This document shows, in pieces, positions 1 through 6,787 of a DNA stretch of 10,088 nucleotides. Each line of letters starts with the position of its first letter. Positions within the stretch are counted from its first letter, which is position 1. The notes under the pieces were generated by a model, which saw only the letters and a program-made list of their open reading frames with translations, was not told the DNA's origin and did no database searches. The position numbers were made by a program, and so were the translations under genes. The DNA comes from Oscillospiraceae bacterium (GTDB lineage: Bacteria; Bacillota; Clostridia; Oscillospirales; Oscillospiraceae): assembly GCA_029067025.1 (NCBI GenBank), contig JAIEFH010000070.1:1-10088 (forward strand). The letters are read 5' to 3'.

Positions 1-620
1 ATATCCAGCGGGCGGCGGCGCTCTACCTGGTGAAGAATATCATGTCCCTGTTCCTGTCCCTCATCACCCTGTTCGCCGGGTTCCCCTATCCCTTCGTGCC
101 CATCCAGCTCACCCTCATCAGCGCCCTGACCATCGGCGCGCCCTCCTTTGTGCTGGCGCTGGAGCCCAACCACGAGATCGTGAAGGGGCACTTTATGACC
201 AACGTCCTGCGCCGCGCTCTGCCAGGAGGACTGACCAACGTGCTGCTCATCGTGGGCATTGAGTTATTCACCTTCGCGTTTGATTTTGAGCGGGTCACCC
301 TGTCCACGCTGGCCACCGTTATTATGGGCGAGGTGGGTCTGCTGGTGCTGTACTACATCTCCAAGCCCCTGGACTGGAAGCGGTGGACGCTGCTGGGCGC
401 CATGTCGACGGCCTTTGTCGTCGCGGTGCTGGGCTTTGGCCCCATGTTTGAGCTCTCGCCCCTGGACTTCCAGGCGGGGCTGGTCATTGTGGTGTTCCTC
501 ATGCTCACCCCTTCGGTGATCTACGTGTTTGAGCGGGCATTCGAGCTGATTGAGCTGCTGGCCGCCCTGTGCAGAAAGAAGTTTGGCAAGCCAAAGCGTG
601 CCGCCGCCCGGGGACGGTAA
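1..620 (+). CDS. Cation-translocating P-type ATPase, C-terminal fragment
   Basis: Partial gene, cut at its 5' end by the window; the frame is open from base 3 and gives 205 residues before TAA at 618-620. The product is an integral inner-membrane pump that uses ATP to move a cation. The phosphorylation (DKTGT) and ATP-binding domains lie outside the window, so the family call rests on the membrane tail. The fragment starts in the usual post-catalytic IQRAAALYLVKNI segment and has about six hydrophobic segments, near residues 10-30, 34-53, 74-94, 99-117, 124-143 and 149-170. The GAPSFVLALEPN stretch (45-56) between the first two resembles the CtpE-like branch of E1-E2 ATPases. The end is a basic cytoplasmic tail (RKKFGKPKRAAARGR). 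The ion cannot be told from this part; calcium or another divalent cation is a guess from CtpE relatives. It converges on nifU across a terminator and looks unrelated to the arginine genes. Confidence 0.82.
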   Translation, partial: IQRAAALYLVKNIMSLFLSLITLFAGFPYPFVPIQLTLISALTIGAPSFVLALEPNHEIVKGHFMTNVLRRALPGGLTNVLLIVGIELFTFAFDFERVTLSTLATVIMGEVGLLVLYYISKPLDWKRWTLLGAMSTAFVVAVLGFGPMFELSPLDFQAGLVIVVFLMLTPSVIYVFERAFELIELLAALCRKKFGKPKRAAARGR

Positions 621-634
621 GCTGCGCAAGAGAA

Positions 635-671
635 AAAGAGCGGCTCCACCAACGCGGTGGGGCCGCTCTTT
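635..671. terminator. Bidirectional rho-independent terminator
   Basis: A 16-pair stem is visible: 635-650 pairs with 656-671 around the loop AACGC (651-655). One pair is a G-T wobble (645/661). The upper stem is GC-rich and the base is AAAGAG/CTCTTT. The transcript from the left ends in CTCTTT, and the minus-strand transcript runs into CTCTTTTTCTC, so both read as terminators, with the longer U-run on the minus strand. It sits 14 bases after the ATPase stop and 24 bases beyond the nifU stop, as expected for a shared terminator between convergent genes. Confidence 0.9.
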
Positions 672-695
672 ACAAATGAAATGAGCGCTGTCTCT

Positions 696-1134
696 TTATT
701 CCTCCGGCTCCTGATGGTCGTGCTCATGGCAGCAGGAGCAGTCGCCGTTGCAGAACTGATCCGGCTCATAGGCGATGCCGTTTTTATCGTAATAGTCCTT
801 GATGGCGGCGCGCACAGCTTCCTCCGCCAGCACGGAGCAGTGGATCTTGTGGGCGGGCAGGCCGTCCAGGGCCTCCACCACCGCCTGGTTGGTGAGGGCC
901 AGGGCCTCTTCCACCTTTTTGCCTTTGATAAGCTCGGTGGCCATGGAACTGGTGGCAATGGCGCTGCCGCAGCCAAAGGTCTCGAACTTCACATCGACAA
1001 TAACGCCGTCCTCAATTTTGAGGTACATCTTCATGATGTCGCCGCATTTGGCGTTGCCCACCTCGCCTACGCCGTCGGCGTCGGCAATCTCACCCACGTT
1101 GCGGGGGTTGCGGAAATGATCCATCACTTTTTCA

Positions 1135-1145
<11 letters not shown>
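696..1145 (-). CDS. nifU: NifU/IscU-like iron-sulfur cluster scaffold protein
   Basis: A 149-residue cytoplasmic scaffold on which Fe-S clusters are assembled from sulfur delivered by NifS before transfer to apoproteins. The IscU/NifU N-domain fold fills residues 1-130, and the three ligand cysteines are present: C34 in NAKCGD, C59 in FGCGSA and C103 in HCSVLAEEA. D36 is the conserved aspartate beside the first cysteine. The LPPVK motif that HscA recognises in E. coli IscU reads LPAHK here (96-100). After the domain comes a tail, 132-149, rich in Cys and His (C132, C136, C138, C139, H140, H142, H144), ending in acidic residues. The start ATG lies 11 bases inside the end of nifS and has a GAGAGGAGAG ribosome site, so the pair is probably translationally coupled. 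The same reading frame stays open upstream inside nifS, but the family starts at MLYSEKVMDHF. It could also be named iscU; it lacks the extra C-terminal domains of diazotroph NifU. Confidence 0.93.
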
Positions 1146-2319
<1,174 letters not shown>

Positions 2320-2405
2320 ACTTGATCCATCTCCTTATCTTTGAGCGTCTGAGCCGTCGTGAAATAGGCAAGGTGTGACAGCTTTGAACGTTTGGTTTCG
2401 CCCAA

Positions 2406-2434
2406 ATCATACCGTAAAAAGCATACCTTGTCAA
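2406..2434 (-). promoter_or_regulatory. Sigma-A promoter of nifS-nifU
   Basis: Read on the minus strand, TTGACA (2429-2434) is followed by a 17-base spacer and TATGAT (2406-2411). The -35 is consensus, the spacing ideal and the -10 one base off TATAAT. Transcription should start near 2399 and leave a leader of about 80 bases before the nifS ATG. I see no strong hairpin or known riboswitch pattern in that leader. Confidence 0.85.
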
Positions 2435-2437
2435 TAG

Positions 2438-2452
2438 GAATTATAGAAATTC
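2438..2452. promoter_or_regulatory. Possible operator palindrome beside the nifS promoter
   Basis: GAATT and AATTC are perfect inverted arms separated by five bases (ATAGA). They lie within a wider GGAA...TTCC frame (2437-2456) that begins three bases upstream of the nifS -35 hexamer. The position suits a regulator of Fe-S genes, and Rrf2-family proteins often bind AT-rich imperfect palindromes. I cannot match it to a defined consensus, and a short AT-rich palindrome can arise by chance. Confidence 0.3.
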
Positions 2453-2476
2453 TTCCAATAAATTATGCGAAAAAGA

Positions 2477-2564
2477 TGAATAAGACTGGAATATATTCAG
2501 AAAAAATGAATGAATACCTGAATATGTGGAATATCGACCAGAAATCCAGGGAGAAGCTCGAATA
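2477..2564. repeat. GAATA repeat cluster in the nifS-argG divergent region
   Basis: GAATA occurs six times in 87 bases, starting at 2478, 2489, 2512, 2520, 2529 and 2560, and several copies are TGAAT, the half-site of ARG boxes. One perfect palindrome is present, GAATATATTC at 2489-2498. Most copies point the same way, so only a few form inverted pairs. This is an AT-rich island in a GC-rich window and contains no gene. It most likely holds regulator sites, with the arginine repressor ArgR/AhrC the leading candidate given argG downstream. Confidence 0.5.
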
Positions 2565-2572
2565 ATTATGCA
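2559..2572. promoter_or_regulatory. ARG-box-like operator (ArgR/AhrC) upstream of argG
   Basis: CGAATAATTATGCA matches the symmetric ARG-box form TGAATAATTATTCA at 12 of 14 positions. It ends nine bases before the argG -35 hexamer, roughly -45 to -58 from the expected start. ArgR/AhrC binds such boxes as an arginine-loaded hexamer and represses biosynthetic genes. The match and placement are seen; control by ArgR is inferred, since no argR gene lies in the window. Confidence 0.6.
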
Positions 2573-2581
2573 AAAAACCAC

Positions 2582-2610
2582 TTGCCAACGGCGAAGCGGG
2601 GTAGTATACT
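2582..2610 (+). promoter_or_regulatory. Sigma-A promoter of the arginine operon
   Basis: TTGCCA (2582-2587), a 17-base spacer, then TATACT (2605-2610). Each hexamer differs from consensus by one or two bases and the spacing is ideal. Transcription would start near 2617, about 50 bases before the argG start. It is the only convincing plus-strand promoter I find ahead of the operon. Confidence 0.75.
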
Positions 2611-2652
2611 TTTACAAATAGCGCAGACGGGAATTTTATGGCTGCGAAAAAC

Positions 2653-2658
2653 GGAGGG
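2653..2658 (+). promoter_or_regulatory. Ribosome binding site that fixes the argG GTG start
   Basis: GGAGGG lies seven bases before the GTG at 2666. It sets that codon as the start over a TTG at 2582, which falls inside the promoter -35 and would add 28 residues not seen in the family. Confidence 0.85.
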
Positions 2659-2665
2659 AATCATT

Positions 2666-3880
2666 GTGACTGACGTGAAAAAAGTAGTGCTGGCCTATTC
2701 CGGCGGGCTGGATACATCCATTATTATCCCCTGGCTGAAGGAAAATTACAACAACCCTGAGATCATTGCCGTATCCGCCGACGTGGGCCAGGGCGATGAG
2801 CTGGACGGCCTGGAGGAGAAGGCCATCAAAACCGGCGCTTCCAAGCTGTATATCGAGGATCTCACCGACGTGATGGTGGACGAGGTGATTATCCCGTCTA
2901 TGATGATGGGGGCCAAGTATGAGGATTACCTGCTGGGCACCGCGTTTGCCCGGCCGGTGATCGCCCGCCGCCTGGTGGAGATCGCCAAGGCGGAGGGTGC
3001 CGACGCCATCTGCCACGGCTGCACCGGCAAGGGCAACGATCAGGTGCGCTTCGAGCTGGCCATCAAGCGCTTTGCGCCCGAGATGCGCATCATCGCCCCC
3101 TGGCGTGAGTGGGACATCAAGGGCCGGGATGAGGAGATTGATTATGCCGAGGCTCACAACGTGCCCTTGAAGATTTCCCGTGAGACCAACTACTCCAAGG
3201 ATAAGAACCTGTGGCACCTGAGTCATGAGGGCCTGGATCTGGAGGATCCTGCCAACGAGCCGCTGTACGATAAACCGGGGTTCCTGGAGATGGGCGTGTC
3301 TCCAGCCATGGCCCCCGACGCCCCCGCTTATGTCACCCTGGACTTTGAGAAGGGCTGGCCGGTGGCCATCGACGGGGAGAAGATGAAGGCGTCCGACATC
3401 ATCCGCAAGCTGAACAAGCTGGGCGGGGACAACGGCATCGGCCTGCTGGACATCGTGGAGAACCGTCTGGTGGGCATGAAGGACCGGGGCGTGTACGAGA
3501 CTCCGGGCGGCTCCATCCTGTACCGGGCCCACGAGGTGCTGGAGATGATCACCGTGGACAAGGACACTAAGCACATGAAGTCCAAGCTGGCGGTGGATTT
3601 CGCGGATCTTGTGTACAATGGCAAGTGGTTCACCCCTCTGCGGGAGGCCCTCCAGGCCTTCGCCGTGGACACTCAGAAATACGTCACGGGGCAGGTAAAG
3701 CTGAAGCTGTACAAGGGCAACATCATCACCTCCGCCGTCACCTCTCCCGAGACGCTGTACTCCGAGAACCTGGTGACCTTTGAGGAGAGCGACTACGACC
3801 AGAAAGACTCCCAGGGCTTCATCAACTTGTGGGGCCTGCCGGACAAGGTGCAGGCGCTGCGGGAGCAGGGCAAACTGTAA
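2666..3880 (+). CDS. argG: Argininosuccinate synthase
   Basis: A 404-residue cytoplasmic enzyme joining citrulline and aspartate with ATP to give argininosuccinate and AMP plus pyrophosphate, the penultimate step of arginine synthesis. The N-terminal ATP-pyrophosphatase loop AYSGGLDTS (10-18) and the family signature GCTGKGNDQVRFE (118-130) are both intact. The substrate-binding REWDIKGRDEEIDYA and YSKDKNLWHLSHEG stretches follow in order, and the length is typical. GTG is taken as the start because of the GGAGGG site and because the protein then begins, as usual, just before the KVVLAYSGG strand. It is the first gene of the operon, separated from argH by 53 bases that hold a strong hairpin. 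Control by arginine through the upstream ARG-box-like site is likely. There is no sign of damage or transfer. Confidence 0.97.
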   Translation: MTDVKKVVLAYSGGLDTSIIIPWLKENYNNPEIIAVSADVGQGDELDGLEEKAIKTGASKLYIEDLTDVMVDEVIIPSMMMGAKYEDYLLGTAFARPVIARRLVEIAKAEGADAICHGCTGKGNDQVRFELAIKRFAPEMRIIAPWREWDIKGRDEEIDYAEAHNVPLKISRETNYSKDKNLWHLSHEGLDLEDPANEPLYDKPGFLEMGVSPAMAPDAPAYVTLDFEKGWPVAIDGEKMKASDIIRKLNKLGGDNGIGLLDIVENRLVGMKDRGVYETPGGSILYRAHEVLEMITVDKDTKHMKSKLAVDFADLVYNGKWFTPLREALQAFAVDTQKYVTGQVKLKLYKGNIITSAVTSPETLYSENLVTFEESDYDQKDSQGFINLWGLPDKVQALREQGKL

Positions 3881-3888
3881 AATATCAT

Positions 3889-3911
3889 GCGGGCGGCCAT
3901 CGGCCGTCCGC
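3889..3911 (+). other. Intercistronic hairpin between argG and argH
   Basis: A 10-pair GC stem (3889-3898 with 3902-3911, one G-T wobble at 3893/3907) closes a three-base loop, ATC. No T-run follows, so it is not a standard terminator. It begins eight bases after the argG stop and ends nine bases before the argH ribosome site at 3921-3925. It may protect the argG message from 3' decay or limit readthrough; either role is inference. Confidence 0.55.
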
Positions 3912-3933
3912 CCCATGAACAGGAGCGATTTCT

Positions 3934-5322
3934 ATGAAACTCTGGGCGGGCCGTTTCCAGAAAGAGACAGACACCCTGGTGAACGACTTCAACTCGTCCA
4001 TCGGCTTTGATGCCCGGCTGTACGAGCAGGACATCCGCGGTTCCATGGCTCATGCCGCTATGCTGGGCAGAACCGGCATCATCGAACAGCATGAGGCGGA
4101 AAAGATTGTGGAGGGGCTTCAGGCCATTCTGGCGGACATCGAGGCCGACCAGGTGGAGTTCTCCCTGGATAACGAGGACATCCACATGAATATCGAGGCC
4201 CTGCTCACCGAACGCATCGGCCAGACGGGCAAGCGGCTGCACACCGCCCGCTCCCGCAACGACCAGGTGGCCACAGACTTCAGGCTGTATGTGAAGGAGG
4301 AAATTCCCCGTATCGTCGGTTTGCTGCTGGATCTGGAAAATGTGCTGGTGAAAAAGGCCAAGGCCAATCTGTCCACCGTGATGCCCGGCTACACCCATTT
4401 GCAGCGGGCACAGCCCACCACCTTCGGCCACTACATGATGGCCTATGCCAATATGCTCAAGCGGGACATCACCCGGCTGGAGGACTGTTTGGAGCGGATG
4501 GATGAGTGCCCGCTGGGCTCCGGGGCACTTGCCACCTCCACCTATCCCGTGGACCGGTTCCAGACCGCCGTCGGCCTGGGCTTTGCCAAGCCCACAGACA
4601 ACTCCATGGACTCGGTGTCAGACCGGGATTACGCCATTGAGCTGCTGTCGGCGCTGTCTATCCTGATGATGCACCTGTCCCGGTTCTCCGAGGAGATTAT
4701 CCTGTGGTGCTCCTGGGAGTTCAAATTTGTGGAGCTGGACGACGCCTATTCCACCGGCTCGTCCATCATGCCCCAGAAGAAAAATCCCGATGTGGCCGAA
4801 CTGGTTCGGGGCAAGACAGGGCGGGTGTACGGCTCGCTCATCACCCTGCTCACCGTGATGAAGGGCCTGCCCCTTGCTTACAACAAGGATATGCAGGAGG
4901 ACAAGGAGCCGGTATTCGACGCCATCGACACGGTGGAGCTGTGCGTCCCCGTGTTCGCCGCCATGCTGGACACCCTGACGGTGAAGGACAAGAACATGGC
5001 CCGGGCGGCGTCGGTGGGCTTCATCAACGCCACAGACTGCGCCGATTACCTGGTGAAGAAGGGGATGCCCTTCCGGGAGGCGTACATGATTGTGGGGCGG
5101 CTGGTTCATATGTGTATCCGTACAGGAGAAAGCCTTGACACCCTGCCTCTGAAGGACTTCCGGGCCATCTCCCCGCTTTTCGATGAGAGCGTATACGATG
5201 CCCTCCAGCTTAACACCTGTGTCAATGAGCGCAAGGTATACGGCGGCCCGTCGGAGGAGAGCGTGAAGAAGCAGATCGAACTCATTGAGGAATTCGTAGC
5301 CCAGCGGAGGGCGGAGGCATAA
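3934..5322 (+). CDS. argH: Argininosuccinate lyase
   Basis: A 462-residue member of the fumarase/aspartase superfamily that splits argininosuccinate into arginine and fumarate, the last step of the pathway. It should act as a cytoplasmic homotetramer with shared active sites. The superfamily regions appear in order: TARSRNDQVATD (104-115), PGYTHLQRAQP (151-161) with the conserved histidine H155, and the flexible signature loop GSSIMPQKKNP (275-285) carrying the catalytic serine. Length is normal. The ATG has an AGGAG site eight bases upstream. An earlier ATG at 3915 is out of frame. The start MKLWAGRFQKETD is the family's usual N-terminus. Its TAA lies one base before the ATG of the small PAS gene, so the two are almost certainly co-translated. 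Confidence 0.97.
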   Translation: MKLWAGRFQKETDTLVNDFNSSIGFDARLYEQDIRGSMAHAAMLGRTGIIEQHEAEKIVEGLQAILADIEADQVEFSLDNEDIHMNIEALLTERIGQTGKRLHTARSRNDQVATDFRLYVKEEIPRIVGLLLDLENVLVKKAKANLSTVMPGYTHLQRAQPTTFGHYMMAYANMLKRDITRLEDCLERMDECPLGSGALATSTYPVDRFQTAVGLGFAKPTDNSMDSVSDRDYAIELLSALSILMMHLSRFSEEIILWCSWEFKFVELDDAYSTGSSIMPQKKNPDVAELVRGKTGRVYGSLITLLTVMKGLPLAYNKDMQEDKEPVFDAIDTVELCVPVFAAMLDTLTVKDKNMARAASVGFINATDCADYLVKKGMPFREAYMIVGRLVHMCIRTGESLDTLPLKDFRAISPLFDESVYDALQLNTCVNERKVYGGPSEESVKKQIELIEEFVAQRRAEA

Positions 5323-5323
5323 G

Positions 5324-5701
5324 ATGGAGCTTTTTCCCTATTTAAAAAGTGTTCTGGAACAGGATCGCAGCGCGGTGGTGCTATGCGATCTGGAGCACAC
5401 GATCATCTATATGAATCCCTCGGCGGGGGAGCGGTATGCCAAGTACGGCGGTATGGAGCTGGTGGGCAGGAGCCTTCTGGACTGCCATTCGCCCCAGTCC
5501 AATGTGATGATTCAAAAAGTTGCGGATTGGTTTCTTCAAAGCGCAGAGCACAACCTAATCTACACCTTCCGCAATGAGAAGGAAAACAAAGATGTGTACA
5601 TGGTTGCGCTGAGGGACGGCGATGGAACGCTCATCGGCTACTACGAAAAGCACGAGTACCGCGACCAGGAAACCATGAAGCTGTACGATTTCAAGCCGTG
5701 A
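5324..5701 (+). CDS. Stand-alone PAS-domain protein in the arginine operon
   Basis: A 125-residue soluble protein that appears to be a single PAS fold with nothing attached: no kinase, GGDEF, helix-turn-helix or membrane segment. Residues 1-16 form a short lead helix. Residues 17-33 (AVVLCDLEHTIIYMNPS) are the classic first PAS strands and the turn before the first helix. GRSLLDCHSPQS (48-59) follows, and the C-terminal strands run from YTFRN through YMVALRDGDGTLIGYYEKH. The GR..LDCH.P.S stretch resembles the CHPPKS motif of PAS domains attached to DUF438 proteins, so a ligand or redox role for C54/H55 is conceivable. The ATG is one base after the argH stop, with GGAGG at 5313-5317, and argC follows within 25 bases. 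The position suggests a sensor or modulator of arginine synthesis, but the function is not known to me. The fold call is fairly firm; any role is inference. Confidence 0.8.
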   Translation: MELFPYLKSVLEQDRSAVVLCDLEHTIIYMNPSAGERYAKYGGMELVGRSLLDCHSPQSNVMIQKVADWFLQSAEHNLIYTFRNEKENKDVYMVALRDGDGTLIGYYEKHEYRDQETMKLYDFKP

Positions 5702-5724
5702 GCGCGGCATAGGACGTGAACAGA

Positions 5725-6726
5725 ATGAGCAAGCCAAAAATCTATATTGACGGCAGAGAGGGCACCACCGGCCTGCAAATTTATGAGCGGCTGGAGGGCC
5801 GGGACGACATCGAGCTGCTCCTCATTGACGAAAACAAGCGCAAAGATTTGGAGGAGCGGCGCTGCCTGCTCAACGCCGCCGACCTGGTATTCCTGTGCCT
5901 CCCCGATGACGCGGCCCGTGAAGCGGTTTCCCTTGTCACCAATGAGAATACCAGGATTATCGACTGCTCTACGGCCCACCGAACCAATCCTGACTGGGTC
6001 TATGGCTTTCCGGAGCTGTCCAAGCTGCACCGGGCACAAATCATAAATGCGAAACGGGTGGCGAACCCGGGCTGCCATGCCACAGGCTTTGTCAGCATCG
6101 CGGCTCCTCTGGTGGGCATGGGGCTGCTGGCTCCCGACGCCGCGTTATCCTGCTTCTCCCTCACCGGCTATTCCGGCGGAGGAAAGAAGATGATTGCCCG
6201 GTATGAACAGGGCGACCGCCCCCCGGCGTTCAGCAGCCCCGCCCTCTACGGATTGCGGCAAGACCACAAGCACCTGCCGGAGATGCGGCTGCGCAGCGGT
6301 CTGGAGGTTCCGCCGGTGTTCGTTCCCGTTGTGGACGACTACTATAAAGGGATGGCCACCACGGTTTTTTTCCATATGTCGCAGTTCCGCAACATAGCTG
6401 CCCTGGCGGAGACGCTCCATGTATCGCCGCTCCAGGCGGTTTGGCAGAAGCTTCGAGAGTTCTACCTCTGGCCTGATGGAGAAAACGGCATCGTCCGGGT
6501 GGAGGGCGACCCCACTGACCCGGAGACCGGCATCGACAGCGGCTTTAAGATTTACGCCAATATGTGGCGGGGAAAGGACACCTTGTCCATGATTGTGGCG
6601 GGCAGGGACGAGCAGTTTACCATCACCGCGCTGTTCGATAACCTGGGCAAGGGCGCGTCCGGCGCGGCGGTTCAGAATATGAACCTGATGCTTGGCTTTG
6701 AGGAGACCAAGGGGCTGAATATCTGA
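5725..6726 (+). CDS. argC: N-acetyl-gamma-glutamyl-phosphate reductase, type 2 (short) form
   Basis: A 333-residue NADPH-dependent reductase that turns N-acetylglutamyl phosphate into N-acetylglutamate semialdehyde, the third step of ornithine synthesis. The N-terminal nucleotide loop reads IDGREGTTGLQI (8-19), and the catalytic cysteine is C117 in VANPGCHATGF. The C-terminal DNLGKGASGAAVQNMNLMLG stretch is intact. This pattern, with a nearby CLPDDAAREAV segment and FPELSK, fits the type 2 ArgC family rather than the common longer type 1. A GTG at 5716 is in frame and would add MNR. ATG at 5725 is preferred because the only ribosome-like site, AGGA (5711-5714), is ten bases before it and just one base before the GTG; the site is weak. 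argC is usually first in such operons, but here it follows argH and the PAS gene. A strong hairpin lies between it and argJ. Confidence 0.94.
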   Translation: MSKPKIYIDGREGTTGLQIYERLEGRDDIELLLIDENKRKDLEERRCLLNAADLVFLCLPDDAAREAVSLVTNENTRIIDCSTAHRTNPDWVYGFPELSKLHRAQIINAKRVANPGCHATGFVSIAAPLVGMGLLAPDAALSCFSLTGYSGGGKKMIARYEQGDRPPAFSSPALYGLRQDHKHLPEMRLRSGLEVPPVFVPVVDDYYKGMATTVFFHMSQFRNIAALAETLHVSPLQAVWQKLREFYLWPDGENGIVRVEGDPTDPETGIDSGFKIYANMWRGKDTLSMIVAGRDEQFTITALFDNLGKGASGAAVQNMNLMLGFEETKGLNI

Positions 6727-6733
6727 TATGAGT

Positions 6734-6757
6734 GGGGGCGGCGCACTGCCGCGCCCC
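6734..6757 (+). other. Intercistronic hairpin between argC and argJ
   Basis: GGGGGCGGC (6734-6742) pairs with GCCGC (6748-6752) and CCCC (6754-6757) around the loop GCACT, giving nine GC pairs with one bulged G at 6753. No T-run follows, so ordinary termination is unlikely. It starts eight bases after the argC stop and ends 16 bases before the argJ ribosome site. A role in message stability or partial polarity is possible. Confidence 0.5.
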
Positions 6758-6773
6758 GCGTCCTATCAAAAGT

Positions 6774-6779
6774 GAGGAG
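6774..6779 (+). promoter_or_regulatory. Ribosome binding site bearing on the argJ start
   Basis: GAGGAG ends two bases before the ATG at 6782 but eight bases before a second in-frame ATG at 6788. Other genes in the operon use gaps of six to eight bases, which favours 6788. Confidence 0.6.
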
Positions 6780-6787
6780 TTATGGGA

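Larger units (their letters stand above)
2320..2665. other. Divergent control region between nifS and argG (no gene)
   Basis: These 346 bases separate two divergent units and contain no convincing protein gene. From left to right they hold the nifS leader, the nifS promoter, a small palindrome, an AT-rich island with GAATA repeats, the ARG-box-like site, the argG promoter and the argG leader. The two -35 hexamers are 147 bases apart, so the promoters need not interfere directly. The region lacks the long structured leader that a T-box or riboswitch would need on the argG side, where the leader is only about 50 bases. Confidence 0.8.

Noticed and set aside
2320..2400. The roughly 80-base nifS leader as a riboswitch or T-box.
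   Set aside because: It is too short for a T-box, and I find no strong stem or known ligand-binding core.
2638..2673. An 11-codon reading frame (ATG 2638 to TGA 2673) overlapping the argG start, as a possible leader peptide.
   Set aside because: It has no arginine codons, only a weak ribosome-like GGGA ahead of it, and no attenuator hairpin nearby. The GGAGGG it contains serves argG.
2636..3916. Very long minus-strand frame (426 codons) opposite argG, and similar long frames opposite argC/argJ (6623-8065) and argD (9205-10086).
   Set aside because: These are antisense shadows caused by GC-rich codon use. The plus-strand proteins carry full family motifs; the shadows are low-complexity and His/Gly/Arg-rich.
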